Source of the DNA: Pseudomonadota bacterium
GTDB lineage: Bacteria > Myxococcota > Myxococcia > Myxococcales > Anaeromyxobacteraceae
Assembly: GCA_023411405.1 (NCBI GenBank)
Contig: JAEYOU010000547.1
Coordinates: forward strand, 1-8,676
Reading direction: 5' to 3'
DNA: 8,676 bases
Each line of letters opens with the position of its first letter. Positions within the stretch are counted from its first letter, which is position 1. Under the pieces are notes generated by a model that worked only from the letters and a program-made list of their open reading frames with translations, searched no databases and was not told the origin of the DNA. The position numbers and the translations under genes were made by a program. This document shows positions 1 through 7,996 of this stretch, in pieces.

Positions 1-31
1 GGTGAGAAGATGCCGGTCGGCCCGAGGTGAC

Positions 32-48
32 GCCTGAGGCCTGACGCC
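32..48 (+). repeat. Heptamer repeat array, copy 1 (GCCTGAG-GCCTGAC-GCC)
   Basis: Two tandem 7-base units, GCCTGAG (32-38) and GCCTGAC (39-45), are followed by a partial unit GCC (46-48). The same unit family recurs at 850-873 and, in reverse orientation, at 727-748. The array lies in non-coding sequence just left of the putative metalloprotease gene. Its role is unknown; short tandem heptamers of this kind look like a dispersed intergenic repeat family. Confidence 0.6.
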
Positions 49-144
49 ACTCCCGTGGCATGGAGCCCTTCGCCATCGCGAGGGCGCGCGGGTCCGCCGT
101 GCCTCGCCGGCCGCGACCCGCTGCAGGACCTGCCGGCCGGGGTG

Positions 145-150
145 TAGGAT
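145..150 (+). promoter_or_regulatory. Candidate -10 box (TAGGAT) for the SprA-related gene
   Basis: TAGGAT fits the TANNNT pattern of a sigma-70 type -10 element and lies only 6 bases before the GTG at 157 and 9 bases before the ATG at 160. A weak -35-like CTGCAG sits at 121-126 with an 18-base spacer. With this placement transcription would begin at or next to the start codon, giving a leaderless mRNA, in keeping with the poor Shine-Dalgarno sequence. This is a pattern match only. Confidence 0.4.
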
Positions 151-156
151 CGGGGC

Positions 157-855
157 GTGATGGAGTCCGCTTCCATCCGTCCGTCCCAGGCCTCCCGGCC
201 CGTCCGCGAGCGCGACCCTGGCGCCGCCGGGCCGGGGCACGTGCCCGAGGCGGACGGCGCCGCGCCGCGGGATCGCGTGACGATCTCCGACGCGGCGCGC
301 GCACACGGCGATCGGCGCGAGGGCAAGGACCCGCGCGGTGGCCCAGGTGGCCCGAAGCTGACGCCCGAGCAGCAGCGCGAGGTCGCCTGGCTCCAGGCCC
401 GGGACCGGCACGTCCGGCAGCACGAGGCCGCGCACCAGGCGGCCGGCGGCGCCCTCACCGGCGGCGCGAGCTACACGTACCAGACCGGCCCGGACGGCCG
501 GAGCTACGCCATCGGCGGCGAGGTGCCCATCTCGATCCGGACCGGGAGGACGCCCGACGAGACCATCGCCAGCGCGCGCCAGGCCCGCCGCGCCGCGCTC
601 GCGCCGTCGGACCCCTCGGCTGCCGACCTCGCCGTCGCCGCGGAGGCGACGCGGATGGAGCTGAGCGCGATCCAGCGCAAGGCGCACCTCGCGGCGAAGG
701 CGTACGGGGCGGAGAAGCGGGCCGCGGGCCTCGGGCCTCAGGCCTCGGACGAAGCGCGTGCCGACGAAGATGCGGTGAAGGGCGAGCTCGGGGAAGAAGG
801 CTCTCGCGCGTCGAGAGACCGCCAGGGCGCCGGAGAGGTCTGGCTCCAGGCCTGA
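157..855 (+). CDS. SprA-related family putative metalloprotease (HEAAH motif)
   Basis: The protein is 232 residues from GTG at 157, or 231 from the adjacent ATG at 160. The core, about residues 68-190, matches the SprA-related / putative metalloprotease family: a HEAAH motif at residues 89-93 (HExxH, the usual zinc-site signature), then A-A-G-G, then a block Y-T-Y-Q-T-G-P-D-G (107-115) leading to YAIGGEVPISI, and a helical stretch with RRAALAPSDPSA (144-155). Residues 1-67 are charged and proline/alanine-rich, probably disordered; no signal peptide or membrane segment is visible. Catalytic activity in this family is, as far as I know, predicted from the motif rather than shown. The tail after about residue 190 begins inside a reverse-oriented heptamer repeat, and the stop codon lies inside a forward one, so the last 40 residues may be repeat-derived. 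The gene converges with citrate synthase, 52 bases away. Confidence 0.8.
   Translation: MMESASIRPSQASRPVRERDPGAAGPGHVPEADGAAPRDRVTISDAARAHGDRREGKDPRGGPGGPKLTPEQQREVAWLQARDRHVRQHEAAHQAAGGALTGGASYTYQTGPDGRSYAIGGEVPISIRTGRTPDETIASARQARRAALAPSDPSAADLAVAAEATRMELSAIQRKAHLAAKAYGAEKRAAGLGPQASDEARADEDAVKGELGEEGSRASRDRQGAGEVWLQA
727..748 (-). repeat. Heptamer repeat array, copy 2, inside the 3' part of the SprA-related gene
   Basis: Read on the minus strand this stretch contains GCCTGAG and GCCCGAG units, the same family as the arrays at 32-48 and 848-873 but inverted. Bases 727-745 are the reverse complement of 848-866 with one mismatch in 19. In the plus-strand reading frame it encodes residues GLGPQASD, where the conserved protein domain has just ended. 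Confidence 0.6.
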
Positions 856-873
856 GGCCCGAAGCCTGACGCC
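848..873 (+). repeat. Heptamer repeat array, copy 3, overlapping the stop codon
   Basis: Units GCCTGAG (850-856), GCCCGAA (857-863) and GCCTGAC (864-870) plus a partial GCC (871-873). The TGA stop of the SprA-related gene (853-855) is part of the first unit. Bases 848-866 pair with 727-745 as an inverted repeat with 102 bases between the arms. Confidence 0.6.
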
Positions 874-878
874 CCATC

Positions 879-895
879 GCCCACGGTCGTGGGGC
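879..895. terminator. Possible terminator hairpin between convergent genes
   Basis: CCCAC (880-884) and GTGGG (889-893) form a 5-bp stem with a GGTC loop; allowing one bulged G adds a pair 879-895. An alternative fold pairs GCCCCA (871-876) with TGGGGC (890-895). It lies between the two convergent stop codons at 855 and 908 and could end both transcripts. There is no T-tract on either side, so the call is weak. Confidence 0.3.
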
Positions 896-907
896 CTCTC
901 ACCCCGA

Positions 908-2233
908 TCAGACCTTCCGCCCGCCCTCCGCCGCCCACTTCTCGAGCATGTCGGTGGTGACCGACTTCGGCCGCTCGATCGCGTAGCCGAGCGCGCGGTC
1001 CCACACGATGTTCGCGAGCACTCCGAGCGCGCGGCCGACGCCGAAGAGCACGGTGTAGAAGTCCTCCTCGGTGACGCCGTAGTGCACCTGGATGACGCCG
1101 GAGTGCGCGTCGACGTTGGGCCACGGATTCTTGGTCTTCCCGTGCTCGGTGAGGACGCCCGGCGCGACCTCGTAGAGCATGTTCACGAGCTGGAAGAGCG
1201 GATCGTCCGGCAGGTGCTTGCGGGCGAACTCGTTCTGGGCGGTGAACCGCGGGTCGGTCTTCCGGAGCACGGCGTGGCCGTACCCGGGCACCACCTGGCC
1301 GGCGTTGAGCGTCTCCCAGAGGAACGCCTTGAGCCCCTCCGGCGTGGGCGGCTTCCCTCCGAGCTTCTTCATCGCCTGGCGGATCCAGGCGAGGACCTCC
1401 TGGTTCGCGAGCCCGTGGAGCGGCCCGGCGAGGCCGTCGAGGCCGGCCGAGAGCGAGTAGTACGCGTCGGAGAGCGCCGACGCGACGAGGTGGGTGGCGT
1501 GGGCCGAGACGTTGCCCGATTCGTGATCGGAGTGGAGGATGAAGTACATCCGCATCACGTCGTCGTAGGGCCGGGCGACGCCCATCATGTGGGCGAAGTT
1601 GCCGCCCCAGTCGAGCTTCGGGTCGGCAGGGATGAGCTTGCCGCCCTTGTACTTGAGCCGGTAGATGAGGGCCGCCAGCGCGGGGAGGCGCGCGAGCAGG
1701 TTCATCGCGTCCTCGTACATCGGGTCCCAGTGGTCGGTCTTCTTGAGCGAGCCCTCGCCGTGGCGGCGCGCGAAGAGCGACTCCTTCTGCATCACGAGCA
1801 CGCCGGTGGAGAGCATCGCCATCGGGTGCGAGTCCGGCGGCATCGCGCGCAGCACCGCCTCGACGTACGGCGGCAGCGCGGCCCGGGCGCGCCAGTCGGC
1901 GGCCACCTCCTCGGCCTGGGCGGCGGTGGGGATGTCGCCGGTGAGGAGGAAGTAGAAGAAGCCCTCGACCCAGGGTTGCTCGCCGCCGGGGACCTTGGGG
2001 AGCGCAGCGAACGTCTCGGGGATGGTCTTCCCCCGGAACCGGATGCCTTCCTGCGGGTCGAGGTACGAGATGTCGGTCACGAGGCAGCGGACGTCGCGGG
2101 CGCCGCCGATAGCCTGGCCGATGGTGACCTTGTCGATCACCACCTCCGAGTGCTCCTTGTTGAGCTTCTGGATGCGGGGACGGAAGGCCTCGATCTTCTG
2201 AAGGAGCGTCCTCTTGAGGGTCGACTCAGGCAT
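908..2233 (-). CDS. gltA: Citrate synthase, mitochondrial/eukaryotic type
   Basis: Catalyses condensation of acetyl-CoA and oxaloacetate to citrate, the entry step of the TCA cycle, in the cytoplasm. The 441-residue protein closely follows the animal mitochondrial enzyme as I recall it, including HSDHESGNVSAHATH (234-248), LAGPLHGLANQEV (268-280), VPGYGHAVLRKTDPR (315-329) and KNPWPNVDAHSG (368-379). The expected catalytic residues are present: His273, His320 and Asp375, equivalent to His274, His320 and Asp375 of the pig enzyme. It lacks features of the NADH-sensitive hexameric type of enteric bacteria and is probably a dimer of the Si type. The ATG at 2231-2233 was chosen because a GGAG Shine-Dalgarno lies 5 bases upstream and because family similarity starts near there; the frame stays open 17 codons further upstream without support. 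Aconitase, the next enzyme, lies about 1.2 kb upstream on the same strand. Confidence 0.97.
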   Translation of the reverse strand: MPESTLKRTLLQKIEAFRPRIQKLNKEHSEVVIDKVTIGQAIGGARDVRCLVTDISYLDPQEGIRFRGKTIPETFAALPKVPGGEQPWVEGFFYFLLTGDIPTAAQAEEVAADWRARAALPPYVEAVLRAMPPDSHPMAMLSTGVLVMQKESLFARRHGEGSLKKTDHWDPMYEDAMNLLARLPALAALIYRLKYKGGKLIPADPKLDWGGNFAHMMGVARPYDDVMRMYFILHSDHESGNVSAHATHLVASALSDAYYSLSAGLDGLAGPLHGLANQEVLAWIRQAMKKLGGKPPTPEGLKAFLWETLNAGQVVPGYGHAVLRKTDPRFTAQNEFARKHLPDDPLFQLVNMLYEVAPGVLTEHGKTKNPWPNVDAHSGVIQVHYGVTEEDFYTVLFGVGRALGVLANIVWDRALGYAIERPKSVTTDMLEKWAAEGGRKV

Positions 2234-2286
2234 GTTCACTCCGTCCGATGGTGTGGGGGGCGCGCCGCGGTACCCTGGTCGCACCG

Positions 2287-2292
2287 TTCATA
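2287..2292 (-). promoter_or_regulatory. Weak candidate -10 box for citrate synthase
   Basis: On the minus strand TATGAA occurs 53 bases before the citrate synthase ATG, the best -10-like hexamer I see in the 224-base gap. No convincing -35 hexamer stands 16-18 bases upstream. The gap must hold the promoter unless the gene is read from upstream genes. Confidence 0.25.
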
Positions 2293-2412
2293 GTGGGCAA
2301 GGGGCGCGCTCGCCTGAGACCCGGCACGACCGAACCTCAACGAGGTCAGTGCGAGCTCTGGGCTGAGAGCATCGGGAACGGATGGGTCCCGTAGGGCGCG
2401 GGCCGCGCGCCG

Positions 2413-2436
2413 CCGCCCCGTGCGGACATGGGGCGG
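2413..2436 (-). terminator. Hairpin downstream of the zinc-finger gene, possible terminator
   Basis: CCGCCCC (2413-2419) pairs perfectly with GGGGCGG (2430-2436); three more inner pairs (one G-T) leave a 4-base loop CGGA at 2423-2426, making a 10-bp stem. It starts 21 bases after the stop of the minus-strand zinc-finger gene (2458) and precedes the citrate synthase promoter region. No T-tract follows on the minus strand. Confidence 0.4.
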
Positions 2437-2457
2437 GCCGCCAGGCTCCGAGGCCCG

Positions 2458-2928
2458 TCAGCGCCTTCCCGCCCAGAGCGCCGCGGCCACCTCCGCCGCG
2501 ACGGTGCCCGGGCGCTGCTTCCCCGGATCACCCGCCGGAACGTTCGCCTCCGCCTCCTGGGACGCGGCCGTCGCGGGGGACTCCCCCAGAACCGGGGACT
2601 CCCCGCCGCCGACCTCCCCCTGTCCGGGCTTCGTCGCCACTTCCGTGCGAGCCGGCGGCGCCGAGCGACAGGCGCGGCAGTAGGGCTGATTGCGGATCGA
2701 GCCGTCGCCCATCTTGCGGAGGCCGAACTGCGAAAGCGGCCGGATCTTCTCGCACTTGAGGCAGATGAGGGTGATGAACACCTCGTTGCCGTCGGCGTCG
2801 AAGACCGCGGACTTGCGGCGCTTCGGCCGCGGCTCCGCCTTCTCCCGCGGCGCAGCCCGCGCCGCCGTCGGCTTCTTCTTCAGCTCTCCGCTGGCGATCG
2901 CCGGCGCCACCATGACCTTCACGGCCAT
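2458..2928 (-). CDS. Small protein with a four-cysteine zinc-finger, function unknown
   Basis: I do not recognise a named family for the whole 156-residue protein. In its middle are CLKC (56-59) and CRAC (84-87), separated by 24 residues, with the intervening text C-x2-C-E-K-I-R-P-L-S-Q-F resembling the short zinc-ribbon 'CxxC-x-x-K-P-x-x-x-F ... YCxxC' found in nucleic-acid-associated and phage/HNH-linked proteins. Residues 18-39 are very rich in Lys and Arg (a nucleic-acid-binding tail is plausible); residues 91-156 are rich in Gly, Pro, Ala and Glu and look disordered. No membrane segment. The start at 2926-2928 is supported by a strong GGAGG about 10 bases upstream, which itself can pair with an adjacent CCTCC (2940-2952). 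An internal Met at residue 6 is a less supported start. Base composition matches its neighbours, so recent transfer is not indicated. Confidence 0.75.
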   Translation of the reverse strand: MAVKVMVAPAIASGELKKKPTAARAAPREKAEPRPKRRKSAVFDADGNEVFITLICLKCEKIRPLSQFGLRKMGDGSIRNQPYCRACRSAPPARTEVATKPGQGEVGGGESPVLGESPATAASQEAEANVPAGDPGKQRPGTVAAEVAAALWAGRR

Positions 2929-3066
2929 CGTCGAGTCCCTCCTCCGGGAGGAAGTGCGAGCCTCTTCGCTCCCGGGGCCTGCGGGGAGGAGGCTTCGGGG
3001 GGAGGTTAGGGGAGGGGTCTGACAGCTCAGGCGGGACCCTGACGGGGCATCATGCCTCGCCCGCAG

Positions 3067-3375
3067 TCAAGCCCGCGGGAAGACGTACCGCACGAGTTGC
3101 ACGAGCCCGACGAACGTCGCGACGGCCGCCGCCGTGACGGCCGCCTTCGACGTCGAGCGGAACCAGACGATGAGCGCCGGCACCGCCAGGGCGATCCCGA
3201 AGACGAGCCCGAGCGGGAGCTTGCCGATCGTGAGGGTCAGGACCTTGAGCTCGATGAGCGTCTGGAGCCCCGCCGCGAGCACGGCGATGGCCGCGATGCC
3301 CCGGCTCTGCGAGGCCGTGAACAGCACGACGGCGGCGATCAGCCCGGAGTACACGAGCGCGCTGTGCGTGGACAT
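3067..3375 (-). CDS. Small four-helix membrane protein, function unknown
   Basis: A 102-residue hydrophobic protein with four predicted membrane helices at about residues 6-21, 26-43, 53-72 and 78-99, short polar loops (SQSRG, ELK, RSTSK) and a C-terminal R-Y-V-F-P-R-A. It would sit in the inner membrane. The fold resembles the many small unnamed 4-TM proteins of bacteria; I cannot assign a function. The ATG at 3373-3375 was chosen because the first helix follows directly and a -10-like TACAAG (3382-3387) lies 6 bases before it; the frame also extends to a TTG at 3409-3411, adding 12 polar residues, with no clear ribosome site for either. It lies 82 bases downstream of aconitase on the same strand and may be read with it, though a hairpin lies in the gap. 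Confidence 0.7.
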   Translation of the reverse strand: MSTHSALVYSGLIAAVVLFTASQSRGIAAIAVLAAGLQTLIELKVLTLTIGKLPLGLVFGIALAVPALIVWFRSTSKAAVTAAAVATFVGLVQLVRYVFPRA

Positions 3376-3381
3376 GCCGGG

Positions 3382-3411
3382 CTTGTACGCCGGCTCGGGG
3401 CGCCTCGGCAA
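3382..3411 (-). promoter_or_regulatory. Weak candidate promoter for the small membrane protein
   Basis: On the minus strand TTGCCG (3406-3411), an 18-base spacer and TACAAG (3382-3387) precede the ATG at 3375 by 6 bases. If used it would yield a leaderless or nearly leaderless message. The -10 box is a poor match, and this sequence would be coding if the upstream TTG start were used. Confidence 0.25.
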
Positions 3412-3416
3412 GGTTC

Positions 3417-3441
3417 GGGCGGGCCCGCGGCGGACCCGCCC
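3417..3441 (-). terminator. Hairpin after aconitase, possible terminator or processing site
   Basis: GGGCGGG (3417-3423) pairs with CCCGCCC (3435-3441); after one mismatch, CCG (3425-3427) pairs with CGG (3431-3433) around a 3-base loop. It starts 16 bases beyond the aconitase stop codon on the minus strand. No T-run follows, so it may stop transcription, protect the 3' end of the acnA message, or do neither. Confidence 0.4.
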
Positions 3442-3457
3442 TTCCCTGACGCCCCTG

Positions 3458-6325
<2,868 letters not shown>

Positions 6326-6332
6326 GGCCAGC

Positions 6333-6360
6333 TAGATACCCGCGCGCCCGCCGGAAGCAA
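6333..6360 (-). promoter_or_regulatory. Candidate promoter for acnA, implying a leaderless mRNA
   Basis: On the minus strand TTGCTT (6355-6360), a 16-base spacer and TATCTA (6333-6338) form a sigma-70-like pair. Only 7 bases separate the -10 box from the acnA ATG, so transcription would start at about the A of the start codon. The lack of a ribosome-binding site agrees with this. The -10 match is modest (TAT at the first three positions, weaker afterwards). Confidence 0.4.
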
Positions 6361-6385
6361 GAGGCAGGTTGCGTCACCCGGGGGT

Positions 6386-6405
6386 GGGCGCCGCGTCCGG
6401 CGCCC
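6386..6405. repeat. Perfect inverted repeat in the acnA/acyltransferase divergent region
   Basis: GGGCGCC (6386-6392) and GGCGCCC (6399-6405) are exact inverted copies with a 6-base spacer GCGTCC. The repeat lies 25 bases upstream of the acnA -35 candidate and about 95 bases before the acyltransferase start, a position suited to an operator; it could also be chance in such GC-rich DNA. Confidence 0.45.
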
Positions 6406-6451
6406 GGACCCGGGCGCGGGACGGCGCGGCCAGCGCCCGTTGCTCTTCCTC

Positions 6452-6463
6452 GACCGTTCGGTC
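6452..6463. promoter_or_regulatory. Palindrome GACCG-TT-CGGTC, possible repressor operator
   Basis: A 12-base interrupted palindrome lies 37 bases before the GTG of the acyltransferase gene. ACCG-NN-CGGT cores are common among operators of TetR-family repressors; assignment here is inference. It lies at the end of the spacer of a weak promoter pair, TTGCTC (6440-6445) and CACCAT (6463-6468), so a bound protein could block transcription of the acyltransferase. Confidence 0.35.
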
Positions 6464-6500
6464 ACCATCGGGGCGTCGCCTCCCGTGCGAGAGGGCCCTC

Positions 6501-7316
6501 GTGAACGAAACCTACGGCACCGAAGACGCGCTGGCCGGGACGTCTCGCACGCGTCCGACCGCCTGGAGCGTGCTCCGCGCGCTGGTCCGCGCCGTCCGCC
6601 TCGCCTGGACCCTCCTCCGCGTCATCCTGCGCCCGGCGCGGGCGCGGCGGGAGGACGGGGCGGCCCTCCTGCACGAGCGCGCCGCCGTGCTCGGAGGCGC
6701 TTCACGGAAGGTGCTGCGGATCCACGGGGTGGAGCTCGAGGTCTCGGGGCCGATCCCGCGCGGCCCCGCGCTCCTCGTGGCGAACCACCTCTCCTACCTC
6801 GATCCCATCGCCCTCGCCGCGCTCGTCGACGCGGTGCCGATCTCGAAGGCCGACGTCGCCTCGTGGCCGCTGTTCGGCCGCGCCGCGCGCCGGGTGGGTG
6901 TGCTCTTCGTCGCGCGGGGCGAGGCGCGCTCGCGCCGCGAGGTGATGCGCGCGGCCGAGCAGGTGCTCCGCGACGGTGCGATCGTCCTCAACTTCCCGGA
7001 GGGCACCACCACCGACGGCTCGGTGGTCCTCCCGTTCCGGAAGGGGCTCTTCGGGGTCGCCCAGGCCCTCGGCGTCCCCGTCGTCCCGGCCGCGATCGCC
7101 TACGAGCCGCCCGAGCTCGCGTGGTACGGCGACGACACCTTCCTGCCCCACTACCTCCGGCTCGCGGCGCTGCGCGGCGCGCGCGTGGTCGTGAAGCTCG
7201 GCGAGCCGCTGCCTCCCCGGGCGTACCCCACGCCGGGCGACCTCGCCGACGCCGCCCGCGCCCGCATCCTCTCGGTGCTCGGGGGGAGCGGCGCAGACCT
7301 GCGCAGGGCCGACTGA
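6501..7316 (+). CDS. 1-acyl-sn-glycerol-3-phosphate acyltransferase family protein (PlsC-like)
   Basis: A 271-residue member of the PlsC/LPLAT acyltransferase family, which transfers an acyl group to a lysophospholipid, typically lysophosphatidate to phosphatidate in membrane phospholipid synthesis. Block I is NHLSYLDP (95-102), containing the catalytic H96-x4-D101; the block III motif FPEGTT (165-170) binds the glycerol phosphate; VPVVPAAI (192-199) is the usual block IV. Residues 21-45 form an amphipathic/hydrophobic stretch rich in Arg, likely a membrane-surface anchor. The GTG at 6501 was chosen because GAGAGGG lies just upstream and family similarity begins after it; the frame continues open upstream to 6369 through sequence that includes the palindrome and promoter-like elements. 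The exact substrate cannot be told: ornithine-lipid or lyso-ornithine acyltransferases share these motifs. The methyltransferase gene follows after 30 bases and may be co-transcribed. Confidence 0.88.
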   Translation: MNETYGTEDALAGTSRTRPTAWSVLRALVRAVRLAWTLLRVILRPARARREDGAALLHERAAVLGGASRKVLRIHGVELEVSGPIPRGPALLVANHLSYLDPIALAALVDAVPISKADVASWPLFGRAARRVGVLFVARGEARSRREVMRAAEQVLRDGAIVLNFPEGTTTDGSVVLPFRKGLFGVAQALGVPVVPAAIAYEPPELAWYGDDTFLPHYLRLAALRGARVVVKLGEPLPPRAYPTPGDLADAARARILSVLGGSGADLRRAD

Positions 7317-7333
7317 GCGCGCCGCAGATGCGC

Positions 7334-7339
7334 TAGCAT
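7334..7339 (+). promoter_or_regulatory. Candidate -10 box (TAGCAT) 7 bases before the methyltransferase start
   Basis: TAGCAT fits TANNNT and is separated from the ATG at 7347 by exactly 7 bases (CGGCCCC). No good -35 hexamer is seen 16-18 bases upstream (GACTGA at 7311-7316 is weak). The spacing predicts a leaderless transcript; there is no Shine-Dalgarno before this gene. Confidence 0.4.
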
Positions 7340-7346
7340 CGGCCCC

Positions 7347-7982
7347 ATGCCCACGCCCAACCCCTGGAGCGTCGTCCAGGCCAGCGACTACGAGCGCCAC
7401 ATGGGCTCCGGCCCCGGTGGCGTGGATCAGCTCGGCCCGCTGTCTGCCCTGTTCCAGGAGGTCGTGCTCGCGACGCAGCCCGACCGGATCCTCGTCGTCG
7501 GCTGCTCGACCGGGAACGGGCTCGAGCACGTCGATCCGTCGGTCACCCGCCGCGTCGTCGGCGTGGACGTGAACCTGCAGCACCTCGGGATCGCGCGGCA
7601 GCGGTTCCTCCACCTCGGGCCGCGGCTCGAGCTGTACCACGCCGACATCGCCGACTTCCGCGCGGCGGCCTCGCAGTCCTTCGACCTCGTGCACGCCGCC
7701 CTCGTCCTCGAGTACCTCCACCCCGAGGTGCTCGTCCGGCGCGTCTCCGAGTGGCTGGCCGAGCGCGGCGCGTTCTCGGTGGTCCTGCAGCTCCCGGGCG
7801 GCGAGGCGCCCGAGGTGTCGTCGCGGGCGCTCCAGCTCATCCGGAAGGCGATGCGCCTCGTGCCGCCCGAGGAGCTCGTGGAGCTGTGCGGCGGCTACGG
7901 CCTCGCCCTCCGCCGCCAGAAGGAGGTCCCCCTCCGGCACGGCCAGCGGCTCTGGCACGGCGTGTTCGGGAGAGCGGCCTGA
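7347..7982 (+). CDS. Class I SAM-dependent methyltransferase, substrate unknown
   Basis: A 211-residue soluble protein with the Rossmann-type methyltransferase fold. Motif I is ILVVGCSTGNG (48-58), a glycine-rich SAM loop; the acidic residue that holds the ribose is Asp74 in VVGVDVN; Asp100 in HADIADF is the adenine-side position; FDLVHAALVLEYLHP (112-126) is motif IV and post-IV. The His-Ala in motif IV and the lack of an N/D-PPY signature argue against DNA or protein N-methyltransferase activity and favour a small molecule, lipid or quinone-like substrate, but this is inference. Residues 1-45 form an N-terminal cap (NPWSVVQASDYERHMG). It lies 30 bases after the acyltransferase and 14 before the PspC-like gene. 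The ATG is chosen because no other start fits between the upstream stop and motif I. Confidence 0.85.
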   Translation: MPTPNPWSVVQASDYERHMGSGPGGVDQLGPLSALFQEVVLATQPDRILVVGCSTGNGLEHVDPSVTRRVVGVDVNLQHLGIARQRFLHLGPRLELYHADIADFRAAASQSFDLVHAALVLEYLHPEVLVRRVSEWLAERGAFSVVLQLPGGEAPEVSSRALQLIRKAMRLVPPEELVELCGGYGLALRRQKEVPLRHGQRLWHGVFGRAA

Positions 7983-7996
7983 GTTAAGGATTCACC

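Noticed and set aside
1..30. Possible last nine codons of a gene entering from the left, ending at a TGA at 28-30
   Set aside because: The heptamer array begins right after it, as at the end of the next gene, but nine residues cannot be identified and other frames also end nearby.
107..140. CCGGCCG/CGGCCGG inverted repeat upstream of the SprA-related gene
   Set aside because: A 7-bp stem with a 20-base loop made of only G and C is expected by chance at this composition.
60..869. Open frame starting at the ATG at 60 on the plus strand
   Set aside because: Arg/Pro/Ala-rich translation with no motif; the overlapping frame from 157 carries the HEAAH domain.
1082..2293. A 403-codon plus-strand open frame antisense to citrate synthase
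   Set aside because: Rich in Val, Arg, Glu and His with no domain; it mirrors the citrate synthase codons.
3044..3058. Short hairpin after the small membrane protein gene
   Set aside because: Six pairs including one G-T and a 3-base loop, with no T-tract; too weak to call a terminator.
6702..7958. A 418-codon minus-strand open frame antisense to the acyltransferase and methyltransferase
   Set aside because: Both plus-strand genes have clear catalytic motifs; the antisense product has none.
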